64,000 bases of DNA, taken from assembly GCF_024721015.1 (NCBI RefSeq), contig NZ_JANAIF010000006.1:1-64000 (forward strand), given 5' to 3'. Shown here piece by piece: positions 19,618-30,652 of this stretch. Every line of letters starts with the position of its first letter. Within the stretch, counting starts at the first letter, position 1. Origin of the DNA: Xenorhabdus bovienii (GTDB lineage Bacteria > Pseudomonadota > Gammaproteobacteria > Enterobacterales > Enterobacteriaceae). The position numbers and the translations under genes are program-made. The notes beneath the pieces are model-generated. The model had not been told where the DNA came from and searched no databases. It saw only the letters and a list, made by a program, of their open reading frames with translations.

Positions 19618-21381
19618 ATGTTAAAAGCATGGAAAATTCCTTTTGTCGCTGTATCGCTCTTAGTTTCCTCCTCCCTCTATGCCGCTTATGAACCTGCCGT
19701 TGAAGCCAAACAAGGCATGGTAGTCAGTTCACAATACTTAGCTTCACAGGTTGGCGTCGATATTCTCAAAATGGGCGGAAACGCTATTGATGCCGCAGTT
19801 GCCGTTGGTTATGCTCAGGCAGTTGTCAATCCCTGCTGTGGCAACATTGGTGGCGGTGGTTTCATGACCATTCATCTGGCAAACGGCAAAGATACTTTCA
19901 TTAACTTCCGTGAAACAGCACCTGCTGCGGCCAGCGCCAATATGTATCTGGACAAAGACGGGAATGTCATCAAAGGTGCCAGTCTGTATGGCTATAAAGC
20001 TATTGGCGTCCCCGGCACAGTGATGGGATTAGATGCCGCACTGCACAAATACGGCTCAATGACCCGCGAACAAGTCATGGCACCAGCTATCAAACTGGCG
20101 CGTAAAGGCTACATTTTGACTCGTGGTGATACTGATATTCTGGACACCACCGTCAAACGCTTTACTCAAGATCCAGAGGCTGCCCGTATTTTCTTGCGCA
20201 AGGATGGTACGCCTTTCAAACCCGGGGATAAGTTAGTCCAAACCGATTTGGCCAATACGCTAGAACTGATTGCTAAGAAAGGGCCAGATGTCTTTTATCA
20301 TGGCAAAATCCCCCAATTAGTTGAAGAGTCATCGAAAAAATCGGGGGGAATTATCACAGCAGCAGATTTCGCCAACTATAACATCACAGAAACAACACCA
20401 GTCACTTGCAGCTATCGCGGTTATAAATTCATCTCTTCCCCACCGCCTAGTTCTGGTGGCGTCACCCTATGCGAAATACTGAATATTGTTGAAGGCTATG
20501 ATCTCAAATCCATGGGATTCAACTCCGCTGCTTATATCCATACATTGACAGAAGCCATGCGCCACGCCTACATGGACAGAAATACCTATCTGGGCGATCC
20601 TGAATTTATTAAAAACCCACTTGATCGGCTGTTAAGCAAAAGCTACGCAGAATCTATCAGAAAAGAGATCGAACCAAACAAAGCGACACCTTCAAAAAAT
20701 GTTCAGCCGGGCGTTGGTCCCCATGAAAAACCAGAAACGACCCATTACTCTGTCGTAGATAAAGATGGCAATGCCGTATCAACCACTTACACAATCAACG
20801 GGCGTTTTGGTGCCGTCGTGATCGCACCGGGAACTGGCTTTTTCCTAAACGATGAAATGGATGATTTCACGACCAAAATTGGTGAGAAAAACCTGTATGG
20901 GCTTGTTCAGGGAGCGACCAATTCCATCGCCCCCGGTAAGCGCCCACTATCATCGATGAGCCCAACACTCGTGACTAAAGATAACAAAATCTTTCTGGTA
21001 TTGGGTTCTCCAGGCGGATCACGGATTATCTCCATCACCTTACAGACTGCCTTGAATATCCTTGATTTTGGCATGCCACCGCAAGAAGCCGTCAACAGCC
21101 CGCGCATTCACCATCAATGGCTACCTGATGAAGTCTACTATGAACAGCGTGGCCTTTCGAAAGATACCCTGAATGTGCTGGAAAAAATGGATTACAAAAT
21201 GGTAGAACAGACACCGTGGGGCGCGGCGGAACTGATCATGATTGGATTGCCGGGCGCTGTCGGCGTGTCTCCTACCAACTCATCAGGCAATGACTCAGCG
21301 GTATCAGGCGTGGTTCGTGAAGACTATATCTATGGCTCCAACGATGTCCGGCGACCTGCTGGTGCAGCCATTGGCTACTAA
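19618..21381 (+). CDS. ggt: Gamma-glutamyltransferase (periplasmic)
   Basis: The 587-residue precursor has an N-terminal signal peptide (MLKAWKIPFVAVSLLVSSSL, cleaved near the AAYEP region). The family layout follows: GGNAIDAAVAVGYAQAVVNP near residue 53, NIGGGGFM, and the conserved arginine in FRETAPAA. The autoprocessing site is TTHYSVVDKDGNAVSTTYT, with the nucleophile threonine at residue 374 by my count. GSPGGSRIIS forms the oxyanion region. The enzyme cleaves gamma-glutamyl compounds such as glutathione and transfers the glutamyl group. It supplies glutamate and cysteinylglycine from host glutathione. It is flanked by terminators and stands alone. Confidence 0.96.
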   Translation: MLKAWKIPFVAVSLLVSSSLYAAYEPAVEAKQGMVVSSQYLASQVGVDILKMGGNAIDAAVAVGYAQAVVNPCCGNIGGGGFMTIHLANGKDTFINFRETAPAAASANMYLDKDGNVIKGASLYGYKAIGVPGTVMGLDAALHKYGSMTREQVMAPAIKLARKGYILTRGDTDILDTTVKRFTQDPEAARIFLRKDGTPFKPGDKLVQTDLANTLELIAKKGPDVFYHGKIPQLVEESSKKSGGIITAADFANYNITETTPVTCSYRGYKFISSPPPSSGGVTLCEILNIVEGYDLKSMGFNSAAYIHTLTEAMRHAYMDRNTYLGDPEFIKNPLDRLLSKSYAESIRKEIEPNKATPSKNVQPGVGPHEKPETTHYSVVDKDGNAVSTTYTINGRFGAVVIAPGTGFFLNDEMDDFTTKIGEKNLYGLVQGATNSIAPGKRPLSSMSPTLVTKDNKIFLVLGSPGGSRIISITLQTALNILDFGMPPQEAVNSPRIHHQWLPDEVYYEQRGLSKDTLNVLEKMDYKMVEQTPWGAAELIMIGLPGAVGVSPTNSSGNDSAVSGVVREDYIYGSNDVRRPAGAAIGY

Positions 21382-21428
21382 AAAAGCAGTGTAAAAGGTT
21401 GACATAAACAAATCAATGTAAAAAACAA

Positions 21429-21459
21429 GGGTGAGCAGTTTGATATGCTCACCCTTTTT
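21429..21459. terminator. Bidirectional terminator between ggt and brnQ
   Basis: A 9-bp stem, GGGTGAGCA with TGCTCACCC, is followed by TTTTTA on the plus strand and preceded by an A-rich tract that gives a T run on the minus strand. It serves both convergent genes. Confidence 0.9.
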
Positions 21460-21474
21460 ACAGGTCTCAGGCTA

Positions 21475-22815
21475 TCAGCCTTGATCCTGCTGCACTTTAT
21501 GCTTTGGGACTTTGCTTTCTCCTACGATGAGATCGTAGAGAGCACACACAACCACAGCCACTACAGTTGGCAACAGCCATGCCAGCCCTTGCTCTGCCAA
21601 CGGCAGATGAATTGTCCATGCCGGCAGTAAGTGAGACAGATACTCAGACGATTTGGCCGCATCCAAAACCCCAAACAACAGGCTAACTGCCATAGCAGGC
21701 GCCAGAATGCGAGTGTAATTATTCCACCAGCGTATTGTGAAGCTCAACAGGATCAGCGCAATACAAGGCGGATAAATTGCTGTCAGTACCGGAATAGAGA
21801 ATTTAATCAAGTGGTCTAATCCAAGATTAGAGACCAACATAGAGAAGATTCCGAGGATGAAAACCAGCGCCCGATAAGACAACGGCAAATAACGGCTGAA
21901 AAATTCAGCACAAGCACAGGTCAAACCAACCGCAGTTACCATGCAGGCAACGAAAATCAACACCGCAAGGAAGAAGCTGCCATAACCACCAAAGACATTC
22001 TGTACATAAGCATGCAAAATCACTGCACCATTTTCAGCCTTCGGCACCAATGTGCCACTACTTTCTCCCAGCTTGAACAGAGATAGATATACCAGTACCA
22101 AGCCCAACCCTGCAATCAGACCTGCCCACATCGTATAGCGAGTCAACAGTGAAGAAGATTCAATACCTCTGGAGCGCGCTGCATTGACAATAACAATGCC
22201 GAATACCATGGCACCCAGTGTATCCATCGTTAAATAGCCATTCACAAAACCATTTGAGAACGGCATTTCTTTATAAGTTTGAATGGCAGGGATGGGATCA
22301 CTTGCTGGCCACAACACCGCAGCAATTCCTAAAATACCCAGTGCCAGAATTTTGATCGGAGCCAGCACACGCCCAACACTGTCCAGTAATTTCCCCGGAT
22401 ACAGAGAAACCAGGATCACCAGTGAAAAATAAACGACACTATAGATGAACAACGGAAGTCTGCCAGAGCCCATTAGCGGAGCAATCCCGACCTCAAAGGA
22501 AACAGTTGCAGTTCTAGGTATTGCAAATAAAGGGCCAACAGCCATATAGCAAACAGTAGCCAGTATCAAACCTGCTGTTTTACCGATAGGGGAACTTAGC
22601 GCTTCAATCCCGCCACCGACTTTCGCCAAAGCAATCACAGTGATGACCGGTAGACCAACAGCCGTAAGCAAAAAACCTAGCGCAGCGATCCAAACATTCT
22701 CACCAGCCTGCAAGCCAACCATGGGCGGAAAAATGATGTTCCCCGCGCCTACGAACAAGGCAAAAGTCATAAAGCCTAATGCCCAAATATCCTTAGATGA
22801 TAAACGGTATGCCAT
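21475..22815 (-). CDS. brnQ: Branched-chain amino acid transporter BrnQ
   Basis: This 446-residue LIV cation symporter takes up leucine, isoleucine and valine across the inner membrane. The sequence is close to E. coli BrnQ across its length: [20 protein letters not shown] near residue 12, [34 protein letters not shown] and [19 protein letters not shown]. About 12 membrane helices are visible. The start [10 protein letters not shown] aligns with the E. coli N-terminus, but I see no clear Shine-Dalgarno sequence before it. It is encoded between ggt and phoR, keeping the phoR-brnQ neighbourhood of E. coli. Confidence 0.95.
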   Translation of the reverse strand: MAYRLSSKDIWALGFMTFALFVGAGNIIFPPMVGLQAGENVWIAALGFLLTAVGLPVITVIALAKVGGGIEALSSPIGKTAGLILATVCYMAVGPLFAIPRTATVSFEVGIAPLMGSGRLPLFIYSVVYFSLVILVSLYPGKLLDSVGRVLAPIKILALGILGIAAVLWPASDPIPAIQTYKEMPFSNGFVNGYLTMDTLGAMVFGIVIVNAARSRGIESSSLLTRYTMWAGLIAGLGLVLVYLSLFKLGESSGTLVPKAENGAVILHAYVQNVFGGYGSFFLAVLIFVACMVTAVGLTCACAEFFSRYLPLSYRALVFILGIFSMLVSNLGLDHLIKFSIPVLTAIYPPCIALILLSFTIRWWNNYTRILAPAMAVSLLFGVLDAAKSSEYLSHLLPAWTIHLPLAEQGLAWLLPTVVAVVVCALYDLIVGESKVPKHKVQQDQG

Positions 22816-22823
22816 AATGATTG

Positions 22824-23039
22824 TTAATATATTGTTGTCAAAAGAATTGCATGTGCAATAGTCAGTATTGCAAATACTTGAATTTTCACTGGCGAAACCG
22901 GATTCTGATTTGACAATAAGTGATCAACGTAATAATCACTGGTAATCGGGAAATACAGAATGATAGTGGTAATTACAGCTAGAATCGCCAACAACTGCCC
23001 ACAAGTAAAACTTTTATAGCGCCAAAAGGCAAGCATCAA
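22824..23039 (-). CDS. Possible small membrane protein upstream of brnQ
   Basis: A 71-residue frame ends eight bases before brnQ on the same strand. It predicts two hydrophobic segments (around residues 15-32 and 51-70) and starts [16 protein letters not shown] do not recognise it and see no good ribosome binding site. The close spacing to brnQ and the two clean hydrophobic segments favour a real gene, while the AT-rich spacer and lack of known relatives favour chance. The rest of the brnQ-phoR spacer (23040-23196) is AT-rich and has no other visible feature. Confidence 0.3.
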   Translation of the reverse strand: MMLAFWRYKSFTCGQLLAILAVITTIILYFPITSDYYVDHLLSNQNPVSPVKIQVFAILTIAHAILLTTIY

Positions 23040-23196
23040 ACCAAAAAGCAGTACAATATACTAAAGTAATATTTAAAAGCAGTCATTCTTATTATCTATC
23101 ATTGAATACACACTATATGATTTGCACTTTTTTTGTTCATATTGATGAATAAATCATTTTTCTGTCTGCATCGTTTACCACTAAATTATCTTAAAC

Positions 23197-24510
23197 TTAT
23201 TGTTTTTTAATTAAATTCGGTTTGGCAGAAACAATAAGCCCGGGAGCCAATAAAAAACTGAATGTGGAACCTTTTCCCACCGTACTCGAAACCTCAAGCT
23301 GGGTATTGTAATGATGCAGTGCATGTTTCACTATCGCCAGCCCCAACCCGCTTCCCCCTGTTTGCCGCGAACGGGCACGGTCAACACGATAAAAGCGTTC
23401 AGTCAGGCGCGGTAAATGTTCAGCACTGATCCCCAAACCATTATCCTGCACTTTAAACCCTGCTCCCTGAGACGATTTACTCCAGCTAACCTCAATACGC
23501 GTTCCCGGCGGAGTATGATTGACAGCGTTATAAACCAGATTCGACATGGCGCTTCGTAGTTGTTCTTCGTTGCCGAAAACTTTCAATTTTTCATCAATAT
23601 TAAACACGATATCCTGCTGGTTATTTGCCAATGCCAACGCTTCCTGCTGCAACAGCACCAATAAGTCAGGCACATCAACCACCTCGTTCATATCCACTTG
23701 CGGCCCGGCTTCAATCCTGGAGAGATGCAATAATTGCTTCACCAGACCGTCCATTCTCCGTACCTGCTCCTGCATCGTACTGAGCACCTTCTGATTTGCC
23801 CTATCGTTCAGTTCCTGCTCCTGCATCATCTCCAGATAACCTTGCAGTACCGTCAGTGGCGTTCTTAACTCATGGCTGACATTAGCGAAAAAATCCCGGC
23901 GGGCATTTTCCAACAATCGTTTTTGCGTAATATCACGGGCAACCATCAATAGCAGCTCTTCTGAATAAGGCATCACCCGGAATTCCACCATACGGCCATT
24001 ATTCAACTCAATAGATAAAGGACGGGAAAAATGACCTGCCGTAACATAGCGACTAAAATCTGGGTAACGAAGCAAATTGAAGATATGCTGACCATTATCC
24101 TCCGGCCAGCGGAAGCCTAGCAAATGCTGGGCAAGACGATTACACCAGAAAATATTGCCTTCCGTCGTCATCATCACAATCACATCCGGCAATGACTCAG
24201 CGCCGCTGCGAAAGCGCTTGATCAATAATGCCAGTTCCCGGCGCCGCTTACGGTTACGCTGCTGCAACTGATAAATACCGTAAAAGATCGGCTCCCATCC
24301 GCCACGCCCCGCTGGAGGTAACATACTGCGATCCAGCCATAACCAGTCAGATAATTTCAATAAATTGTAGCCATGCCATACCAGTGCCAGAAATAACGCA
24401 ATAACCAGCAGCCACGGTAAGTATCCGATAAAGAAAGACAAAATGACCGCAGGCAGACAAAAAAGAACAAGCCCCAATACCAACTTCTTCCAGGATAAAC
24501 GTTCAAGCAC
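23197..24510 (-). CDS. phoR: Phosphate regulon sensor histidine kinase PhoR
   Basis: From the GTG at 24510 the protein has 437 residues (E. coli 431) and starts like E. coli with [18 protein letters not shown] lies six bases before that GTG, so I prefer it to an in-frame ATG at 24546. Two N-terminal helices are followed by a PAS domain ([20 protein letters not shown]). The HisKA phosphoacceptor is in [20 protein letters not shown] near residue 213. The ATPase boxes are [19 protein letters not shown] and [12 protein letters not shown]. PhoR phosphorylates PhoB when phosphate is scarce. It lies 61 bases downstream of phoB. Confidence 0.96.
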   Translation of the reverse strand: MLERLSWKKLVLGLVLFCLPAVILSFFIGYLPWLLVIALFLALVWHGYNLLKLSDWLWLDRSMLPPAGRGGWEPIFYGIYQLQQRNRKRRRELALLIKRFRSGAESLPDVIVMMTTEGNIFWCNRLAQHLLGFRWPEDNGQHIFNLLRYPDFSRYVTAGHFSRPLSIELNNGRMVEFRVMPYSEELLLMVARDITQKRLLENARRDFFANVSHELRTPLTVLQGYLEMMQEQELNDRANQKVLSTMQEQVRRMDGLVKQLLHLSRIEAGPQVDMNEVVDVPDLLVLLQQEALALANNQQDIVFNIDEKLKVFGNEEQLRSAMSNLVYNAVNHTPPGTRIEVSWSKSSQGAGFKVQDNGLGISAEHLPRLTERFYRVDRARSRQTGGSGLGLAIVKHALHHYNTQLEVSSTVGKGSTFSFLLAPGLIVSAKPNLIKKQ

Positions 24511-24571
24511 GTTATTCTCTCCGGCATGAAAATAGATTATTGCCAATCAGCACCAACGAAAAACAGATGCA

Positions 24572-25261
24572 TTAATAACGAGTAGAAAAGCGATACCCTG
24601 TACCACGAACCGTCTGCACCATTCTATCGTGCCTCCCTACTTCCAACGCTTTGCGCAAACGCCGGATATGCACATCGACGGTGCGATCTTCCACATAGAC
24701 ATTAGTGCCCCACACATAATTGAGCAATTGCTCACGACTATAAACACGCTCTGGATGCGTCATGAAAAAATGGAGCAGCTTGAATTCCGTTGGCCCCATT
24801 TCCACATTTTGCCCCTGGCTGGAAACACGGTGGGAGGAAGAGTCCAGTATCAGCCCATCCATATTGATAATATCTTCCGCCGATATGGGGGAAGTGCGGC
24901 GCAGAACCGCTTTGATACGGGCAACCAATTCCTTGGGAGAGAAAGGCTTAGTGATATAGTCATCAGCTCCAACATCAAGACCACGAACGCGATCTTCCTC
25001 TTCTCCACGAGCCGTTACCATCATGACAGGAATATCTCTGGTGCTGCTATCACGCTTCATCTGCTTAATAAGCTGTATTCCTGAACCTCCGGGAAGCATC
25101 CAATCCAATAACACCAAATCGGGATAAGGCTCCGACAAGCGCCCGACAGCAACATCATAGTCTTCTGCTTCAACGGTCTGATAGCCGTTTTGTTCCAACA
25201 CCAAACAAACCATTTCACGAATCTGGACTTCATCTTCAACTACCAAAATGCGTTTAGCCAT
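24572..25261 (-). CDS. phoB: Phosphate regulon response regulator PhoB
   Basis: The 229-residue protein is nearly the same as E. coli PhoB. It has a receiver domain with the acidic pair in VVEDE, the phosphorylated Asp53 (my count) in [11 protein letters not shown], and Lys in [17 protein letters not shown] winged-helix DNA-binding domain with [20 protein letters not shown] follows. The start at 25261 matches E. coli; an in-frame ATG at 25294 lies too close to the promoter. It binds Pho boxes and activates phosphate-starvation genes, including its own operon through the box at 25323-25344. Confidence 0.97.
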   Translation of the reverse strand: MAKRILVVEDEVQIREMVCLVLEQNGYQTVEAEDYDVAVGRLSEPYPDLVLLDWMLPGGSGIQLIKQMKRDSSTRDIPVMMVTARGEEEDRVRGLDVGADDYITKPFSPKELVARIKAVLRRTSPISAEDIINMDGLILDSSSHRVSSQGQNVEMGPTEFKLLHFFMTHPERVYSREQLLNYVWGTNVYVEDRTVDVHIRRLRKALEVGRHDRMVQTVRGTGYRFSTRY

Positions 25262-25309
25262 GGTTAATCCCATTAATATTATTGAAGTCAGCAATATTCA
25301 CTTTAAGTC

Positions 25310-25344
25310 ATTATGAGTCAATTTTATGACAAATTTATGAAAAT
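25310..25344 (-). promoter_or_regulatory. Pho box and -10 element of the phoBR promoter
   Basis: Read on the minus strand, 25344-25323 is TTTTCATAAAT followed by TTGTCATAAAA, two 11-bp direct repeats matching the PhoB-binding consensus and very close to the E. coli phoB box. A CATAAT -10-like element follows at 25315-25310. This supports autoregulation of phoBR. The rest of the phoB-sbcD spacer should hold the divergent sbcD promoter. Confidence 0.85.
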
Positions 25345-25537
25345 CCTATTTCTCAATTCTCAAACTGCAATCTATTTTGCATAGAATTTATGAGTGCTTT
25401 GTCATATTTCATTATGATTGCGAGCCCGCTCGAAAATTCGTGAACAAAGTCAGAATTTCACACGACAGACCTCAAACACTCATTATAATTAGCGCTTGAA
25501 ACAGATAAGCAAGACTCTTGGGCAACGGTAGGAAAAC

Positions 25538-26752
25538 ATGCGAATCATTCATACGTCGGACTGGCATCTTGGGCAATATTTCTTTACCAAAAATCGTGCC
25601 GCAGAACATCAGCACTTTTTGCAGTGGCTTATTGAGCAAATCATACGGCATCAGGTTGATGCATTGGTTATTGCCGGCGATATTTTTGATACTGGCTCTC
25701 CTCCCAGCTATGCCCGTGAGCTTTATAACCAGTTCGTTGTGGAGCTACAGCCCACTGGCTGCCAGCTTGTCATTCTTGGCGGAAACCATGATTCCGTCGC
25801 CACGCTCAATGAATCAAAATCGCTATTCTCTTGTCTGAATACGACAGTAATAGCCAGCGCAGGCGCCGACATCCAGCAGCAGATAAAAGTATTGAATAAC
25901 CAAAATGGCGAAGCGGGAGCCATTCTCTGTGCCATTCCTTACCTGCGTCCACGGGATATCATGACCAGCCAGGCCGGTCAGTCAGCCACGCAAAAACAGC
26001 AGGCATTGCAGAATGCCATTACTGAACACTATCACCAACTTTATCAGCAAGCCGATGCTTTACGGGAACAACTCGGCCAGCCATTGCCGATTATTGCAAC
26101 CGGACACCTGACCACAGTGGGCGCTTCCACCTCGGATTCTGTTCGGGATATTTACATTGGTACGTTGGACGCATTCCCCGCACAAGCGTTCCCACCTGCT
26201 GACTATATTGCATTAGGGCATATCCACCGCCCACAGATCATCGCTAAATCAGACCATATCCGTTACAGCGGTTCCCCGATCCCCCTGAGTTTTGATGAAG
26301 TCGGGCAAGAAAAAAGCGTCTGTCTGGTTGATTTTAAAGAAGACAAATTTGATAACGTCACTCTTTTGCCCATCCCAAGCTATCAACCAATGCAGTTGAT
26401 CCGTGGAAATCTGCAACAAATTGAGGCTCAATTACAAACGTTCAAAGCATATCAAGGAGAACGTCCTGTCTGGCTGGATATTGAAGTCGCGACTCAAGAT
26501 TACCTGCCTGATATCCAAAAACGCATTCAAACCATGACTGCGGATCTGCCTGTTGAAATCATTCTGTTACGGCGCAGAAAGGCGGCACGCCAAATCTCCC
26601 TGTCTGAAACAAATAAAGAGACGCTCAATGAACTCAGCGTGCATGAAGTCTTCGAGCGGCGACTGGCACTGGCTGAAATTGAAGATCAGCCCCAGAAGCA
26701 ACGCCTGACAACCCTGTTTAAGCAAACGCTGGATGATATTTCTCAGCAATAA
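25538..26752 (+). CDS. sbcD: Exonuclease subunit SbcD
   Basis: SbcD is the Mre11-type nuclease of the SbcCD complex, which cleaves DNA hairpins and protein-blocked ends. The 404-residue protein has the metallophosphoesterase motifs HTSDWHLGQ (residue 5), AGDIFDTGSPP (near 47), GGNHDS (near 81), ATGHLT (near 190) and GHIHRPQ (near 228). It begins MRIIHTSDWHLG, as in E. coli, and is divergent from phoB. The sbcC gene follows after 18 bases, with GGA before its start. Confidence 0.96.
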   Translation: MRIIHTSDWHLGQYFFTKNRAAEHQHFLQWLIEQIIRHQVDALVIAGDIFDTGSPPSYARELYNQFVVELQPTGCQLVILGGNHDSVATLNESKSLFSCLNTTVIASAGADIQQQIKVLNNQNGEAGAILCAIPYLRPRDIMTSQAGQSATQKQQALQNAITEHYHQLYQQADALREQLGQPLPIIATGHLTTVGASTSDSVRDIYIGTLDAFPAQAFPPADYIALGHIHRPQIIAKSDHIRYSGSPIPLSFDEVGQEKSVCLVDFKEDKFDNVTLLPIPSYQPMQLIRGNLQQIEAQLQTFKAYQGERPVWLDIEVATQDYLPDIQKRIQTMTADLPVEIILLRRRKAARQISLSETNKETLNELSVHEVFERRLALAEIEDQPQKQRLTTLFKQTLDDISQQ

Positions 26753-26770
26753 TATTGAGGATTCGCGCCC

Positions 26771-29700
26771 ATGAAAATTCTTAGCTTACGGCTGAAAAAT
26801 ATCAACTCTCTGCAAGGTGAATGGAAAATTGATTTTACGGCAGAGCCTTTTGCCAGCAATGGGTTATTCGCCATCACAGGCCCAACAGGAGCAGGAAAAA
26901 CCACCTTGCTGGATGCCATCTGCCTTGCCCTTTACCACGAAACACCACGGTTCAGAAACAACTCTATTTCTGCCACCCAGAATGAATTAATGACCCGCCA
27001 TACCGCTGAATGTCTGGCTGAAGTGGAATTTGAAGTCAAAGGCATAGCCTACCGTGCATTCTGGAGCCAGCACCGTGCCCGCAATCAGGCTGAAGGCAAA
27101 CTACAAGATCCAAAAGTTGAATTGGCGCTTAAAGCGGATGGTAAGATTCTGGCTGATAAAGTGAAGGGTAAAAAAGAAAAAATCACTGAAATAACCGGAC
27201 TTGATTTCGAACGTTTTACCAAATCCATCCTACTGTCACAGGGTGATTTTGCCGCATTTTTAAATGCAGATGATAAAGATCGGGCTGATTTGCTGGAAGA
27301 ACTAACGGGTACAGAAATTTACGGCATTCTGTCTCAGGAAATTTATCAACGTCATAAACAAGCCCAATCTGAACTGAATATTCAGCAGGCCACTGCTTCC
27401 GGCATTGAGTTATTAACCCCAGAGCAAATAGAAAAATACCAGAACGAACAGCAGCAACTTATTGCGGCAGAAACTCAACTCAGCCAACAGATTAAGGCTT
27501 TTCAATCTGCCGAACAGTGGCTTATCCGGCAAGATGAGTTACAACAATCAATAACCAGCAGCACTGCACTTTTGCAACAGACTGAGCGAACCATACAAGA
27601 CGCTCAACCTCAATTACAACAACTTGCCGCCAGCGAACCCGCAGAAAAAATCCGTTCACTATGGGATGCGCAAAACCGAGCCTTTAGCGAAAAACAACGA
27701 GTTACTGAACAGCGTATAAAAATAGAACATGATCGCCAGCAACAACTTTCTTTGTTACAGCCAGTTCAACAACAGCTTACAGATTTGGAAAAAACGCAGG
27801 GAGAACACCAGCAGAAGCAAATCCAACAGGAAAAACTCATCACAGAGCAGATTATGCCACTCGATCACAAGATTGATACTCAATCAAAAGATCTGCTTAC
27901 CCTAGAGAAGGAAATAACCAGGCAAAACCGTGAGCTGACAGAAATTTCCACCCAATACCAAGTAGCACAAAATCGCAAAGATACGCTGCATAATGAACAA
28001 AAAACGCTGGAAACATACTACGATCAGCACCCTTATTGCCGTAATTTAGACAACAAACTCCCTGAGTGGAAACAGCTATTTTCACGTCAGAAAGAGAAGC
28101 AAATACAGATAGCCAAATTTACACAAAAAACACAGCAGATTAGCACTGAATTGGCTCGTATAACCCATCACTTGAATACATTAAATACAGAGTTAGCCAA
28201 ACAGACAGAGCAAAACCAGCCACTGCACGACAATCTGATACTTACCGAAAAACAACTGACTGATTTGCAGAAAAGTCATCCACCGGAACAATTGCAAAAA
28301 CAGTTATCAGACTATCAGCAACAACTGAAATCACAGAATCAACTTGAGATATTATTGCCTCAGATCCGGCAATTACAGACCACAATCTCAATCAATCAAA
28401 CCCAGTCAGCACAGTATCAGGCATTACTGGAACCCTTGCCGATGCAGATCAGCGCACTAGATCAACAGCTAACGGAGAAACAGCAGCATTATGAAGATCT
28501 TGCTGATCGAATTCGTTTGGAACAGCGAATCACCAGCCTGGAACAGGAGCGTTCACAGTTAAAAGAAGGCGAAGCCTGCCCACTGTGCGGTTCCACACAA
28601 CACCCTTTAGTCGCTGAATACCAGAACATTGCCCTGTCACAATCAGAAGAACGCTTAAAATCTCTACGTCATCAAATAGAGCAGCTACAAACAAACCGTT
28701 CTGCCCTACAGCAGAAACAGCAGATTCAACAGCAAAATAATCAACAATTACAGCAAAATACGGCTCAATTAACCGAGAAACTGACAGAAACAACGCAACA
28801 GTGGAAGCACCACTGCCAACAGTTACAAGCCGCTGAATTACCAATGGAAACAGAACCCGTGAACAATTTCATTGGTCAACGGCAATCTGCCGCTCAGCAG
28901 CATCAAAGGCAATACGAAGCATTATTACAAGCAGAAAAAGCACATCAAGCGGCGGAAAAAGCGCTGTCGGCCAATCGTGAACAGCACAAAGCATCTGAAC
29001 AAACTATTGAGCTGGAAAAGGTCAAATTAGATTCACACCAAAAACAACTGGCAGAAAACACAGCAGAGCTTCGACAGGCAAAAACTGAATACACAGCCAC
29101 GACAGAGCTATTAGTCAGCGATTTACAACATACGCCTTTTGCTCTGCCCTCTCTGCAAGAAGTCACAATCTGGCTGCAACAACGCGAAACTGAGTTAAAA
29201 ACCTACCATGATTCACGCGAAAGATGGCAACAGTTACAGCAAGAACAGGCTGCCCTGCAAAGTCAATCGAATGAATTAGAGAAGCAAAAAACTAAGCTGA
29301 CGATCCGCCTTCATGCCCTGAACGAAAAACAGCAGCAGCAAAAACAGTTACTGGAACAAACAACTCAGGAACGTCATCATTTATTTGGGGAACAATCCGT
29401 TAGCAACGTTCGTCAGACATTACAGCAAAAAACTAATGAGCTGGACATCGCTTGCAAACAGGCTACTTCACACCTGCAACAGCGACAAAACGTGATGAAC
29501 CAACTCACTGGTGCAGCTAGTGAAATTGAAAGAAACAGCAATACCGCCGAAACACAATGCAAACTTGCCGCCAGCGCTTTCCAAAGCGGATTGGAACAAC
29601 AGGGATTTGCCGATCAATCTGCCTTTGAACAGGTCCTGCTGGAACCTGAACAACGGAAAAAGCTGCAACAATTGCAAGAGCAGCTTACACAGCATCATTT

Positions 29701-30457
29701 GCAAGCCAAAACACGGCACCATGAATCAGAAACCGCCTTACAGCGACACACTGAAACACAGCCCCAATTACTTGAACAATATGAACCGACGCAAGTCTCC
29801 ACGGTATTGGCTGACGTTAACGAAAAATTGAAACATAACAATCAGCAACAAGGTGAAGTCAAAACCATACTGAACAGTGATGCTATGCGTCGGCAGAAGC
29901 AACAAACACTCCTGGCACAAATTTCCCACTTACAACAAAACTACGATGACTGGAGTTACCTCAATAACCTGATTGGTTCCGCAGACGGTGCTAAATTCCG
30001 CCGCTTTGCTCAAGGATTAACTCTGGATCATTTAATCCATCTGGCGAATATTCGACTGGAAAAATTACATGGGCGCTACGATTTGCAACGTAAAGATGAG
30101 GGTGGGCTGGAATTGCAAATCATCGATACCTGGCAAGCAGATGCCGTCCGGGATACCAAAACCCTCTCTGGTGGCGAAAGCTTCCTCGTCAGCCTGGCAC
30201 TCGCACTGGCGCTGTCTGATCTCGTGAGTAACAAGACCCAGATAGAATCCCTATTCCTTGATGAAGGCTTTGGTACTCTTGATCCGGAAACCCTTGATAT
30301 CGCTCTGGATGCTTTGGATCACTTGAATGCGTCAGGAAAAACAATTGGGGTCATCAGCCATGTTGAAGCAATGAAAGAACGCATTCCTGTTCAGATCAAA
30401 GTGGAAAAAGTGAATGGCTTGGGGGTCAGTAGACTGGCATCAGAATTTCGGGTTTAA
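26771..30457 (+). CDS. sbcC: Exonuclease subunit SbcC
   Basis: SbcC is the 1228-residue Rad50-type SMC-like ATPase that partners SbcD. It has Walker [21 protein letters not shown] near residue 37 and very long glutamine-rich coiled coils. The zinc hook CPLCG is at Cys603 and Cys606, where two molecules join. The ABC signature [17 protein letters not shown] lies near residue 1132 and Walker [18 protein letters not shown] near residue 1160. The length is somewhat above E. coli SbcC (1048) and the extra lies in the coiled coil, which is unusually rich in Gln codons. The gene ends near a palindromic repeat. Confidence 0.95.
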   Translation: MKILSLRLKNINSLQGEWKIDFTAEPFASNGLFAITGPTGAGKTTLLDAICLALYHETPRFRNNSISATQNELMTRHTAECLAEVEFEVKGIAYRAFWSQHRARNQAEGKLQDPKVELALKADGKILADKVKGKKEKITEITGLDFERFTKSILLSQGDFAAFLNADDKDRADLLEELTGTEIYGILSQEIYQRHKQAQSELNIQQATASGIELLTPEQIEKYQNEQQQLIAAETQLSQQIKAFQSAEQWLIRQDELQQSITSSTALLQQTERTIQDAQPQLQQLAASEPAEKIRSLWDAQNRAFSEKQRVTEQRIKIEHDRQQQLSLLQPVQQQLTDLEKTQGEHQQKQIQQEKLITEQIMPLDHKIDTQSKDLLTLEKEITRQNRELTEISTQYQVAQNRKDTLHNEQKTLETYYDQHPYCRNLDNKLPEWKQLFSRQKEKQIQIAKFTQKTQQISTELARITHHLNTLNTELAKQTEQNQPLHDNLILTEKQLTDLQKSHPPEQLQKQLSDYQQQLKSQNQLEILLPQIRQLQTTISINQTQSAQYQALLEPLPMQISALDQQLTEKQQHYEDLADRIRLEQRITSLEQERSQLKEGEACPLCGSTQHPLVAEYQNIALSQSEERLKSLRHQIEQLQTNRSALQQKQQIQQQNNQQLQQNTAQLTEKLTETTQQWKHHCQQLQAAELPMETEPVNNFIGQRQSAAQQHQRQYEALLQAEKAHQAAEKALSANREQHKASEQTIELEKVKLDSHQKQLAENTAELRQAKTEYTATTELLVSDLQHTPFALPSLQEVTIWLQQRETELKTYHDSRERWQQLQQEQAALQSQSNELEKQKTKLTIRLHALNEKQQQQKQLLEQTTQERHHLFGEQSVSNVRQTLQQKTNELDIACKQATSHLQQRQNVMNQLTGAASEIERNSNTAETQCKLAASAFQSGLEQQGFADQSAFEQVLLEPEQRKKLQQLQEQLTQHHLQAKTRHHESETALQRHTETQPQLLEQYEPTQVSTVLADVNEKLKHNNQQQGEVKTILNSDAMRRQKQQTLLAQISHLQQNYDDWSYLNNLIGSADGAKFRRFAQGLTLDHLIHLANIRLEKLHGRYDLQRKDEGGLELQIIDTWQADAVRDTKTLSGGESFLVSLALALALSDLVSNKTQIESLFLDEGFGTLDPETLDIALDALDHLNASGKTIGVISHVEAMKERIPVQIKVEKVNGLGVSRLASEFRV

Positions 30458-30488
30458 ACGCTAATCGTTTAAGGCTTGGTGAATCATC

Positions 30489-30608
30489 CATACCCAATGG
30501 ATTTCGAGTTGCAGCGCGATGGTGAGTGTATAAATTCCCAAAAGCATAGATAACGATGTGATTGGAAAAAATAAGCACGGCCAGCAAAGCTGCAACTTGA
30601 AGTATGAA
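30489..30608. repeat. Palindromic repeat element (REP/MITE-like)
   Basis: A roughly 120-bp intergenic element begins CATACCCAATGGATTTCGAG TTGCAGC and ends GCTGCAACTTGAAGTATG, so its ends form an inverted repeat (AGTTGCAGC with GCTGCAACT). Inside is AAGCATAGATAACGATGTGA. I recognise this as a dispersed intergenic repeat of Xenorhabdus, Photorhabdus and relatives. It lies between the convergent sbcC and oppA array, where the gene order departs from E. coli. Confidence 0.7.
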
Positions 30609-30614
30609 AGATGA

Positions 30615-30638
30615 AAGAGCCTGACTGAACAGGCTCTT
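30615..30638. terminator. Hairpin terminator between sbcC and the oppA array
   Basis: A 9-bp stem, AAGAGCCTG with CAGGCTCTT, has a 6-base loop. On the minus strand it is followed by a T-rich tract (TCATCTTTCATAC), so it can end the oppA transcript. Confidence 0.75.
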
Positions 30639-30652
30639 AAGTTCCAATTAGC

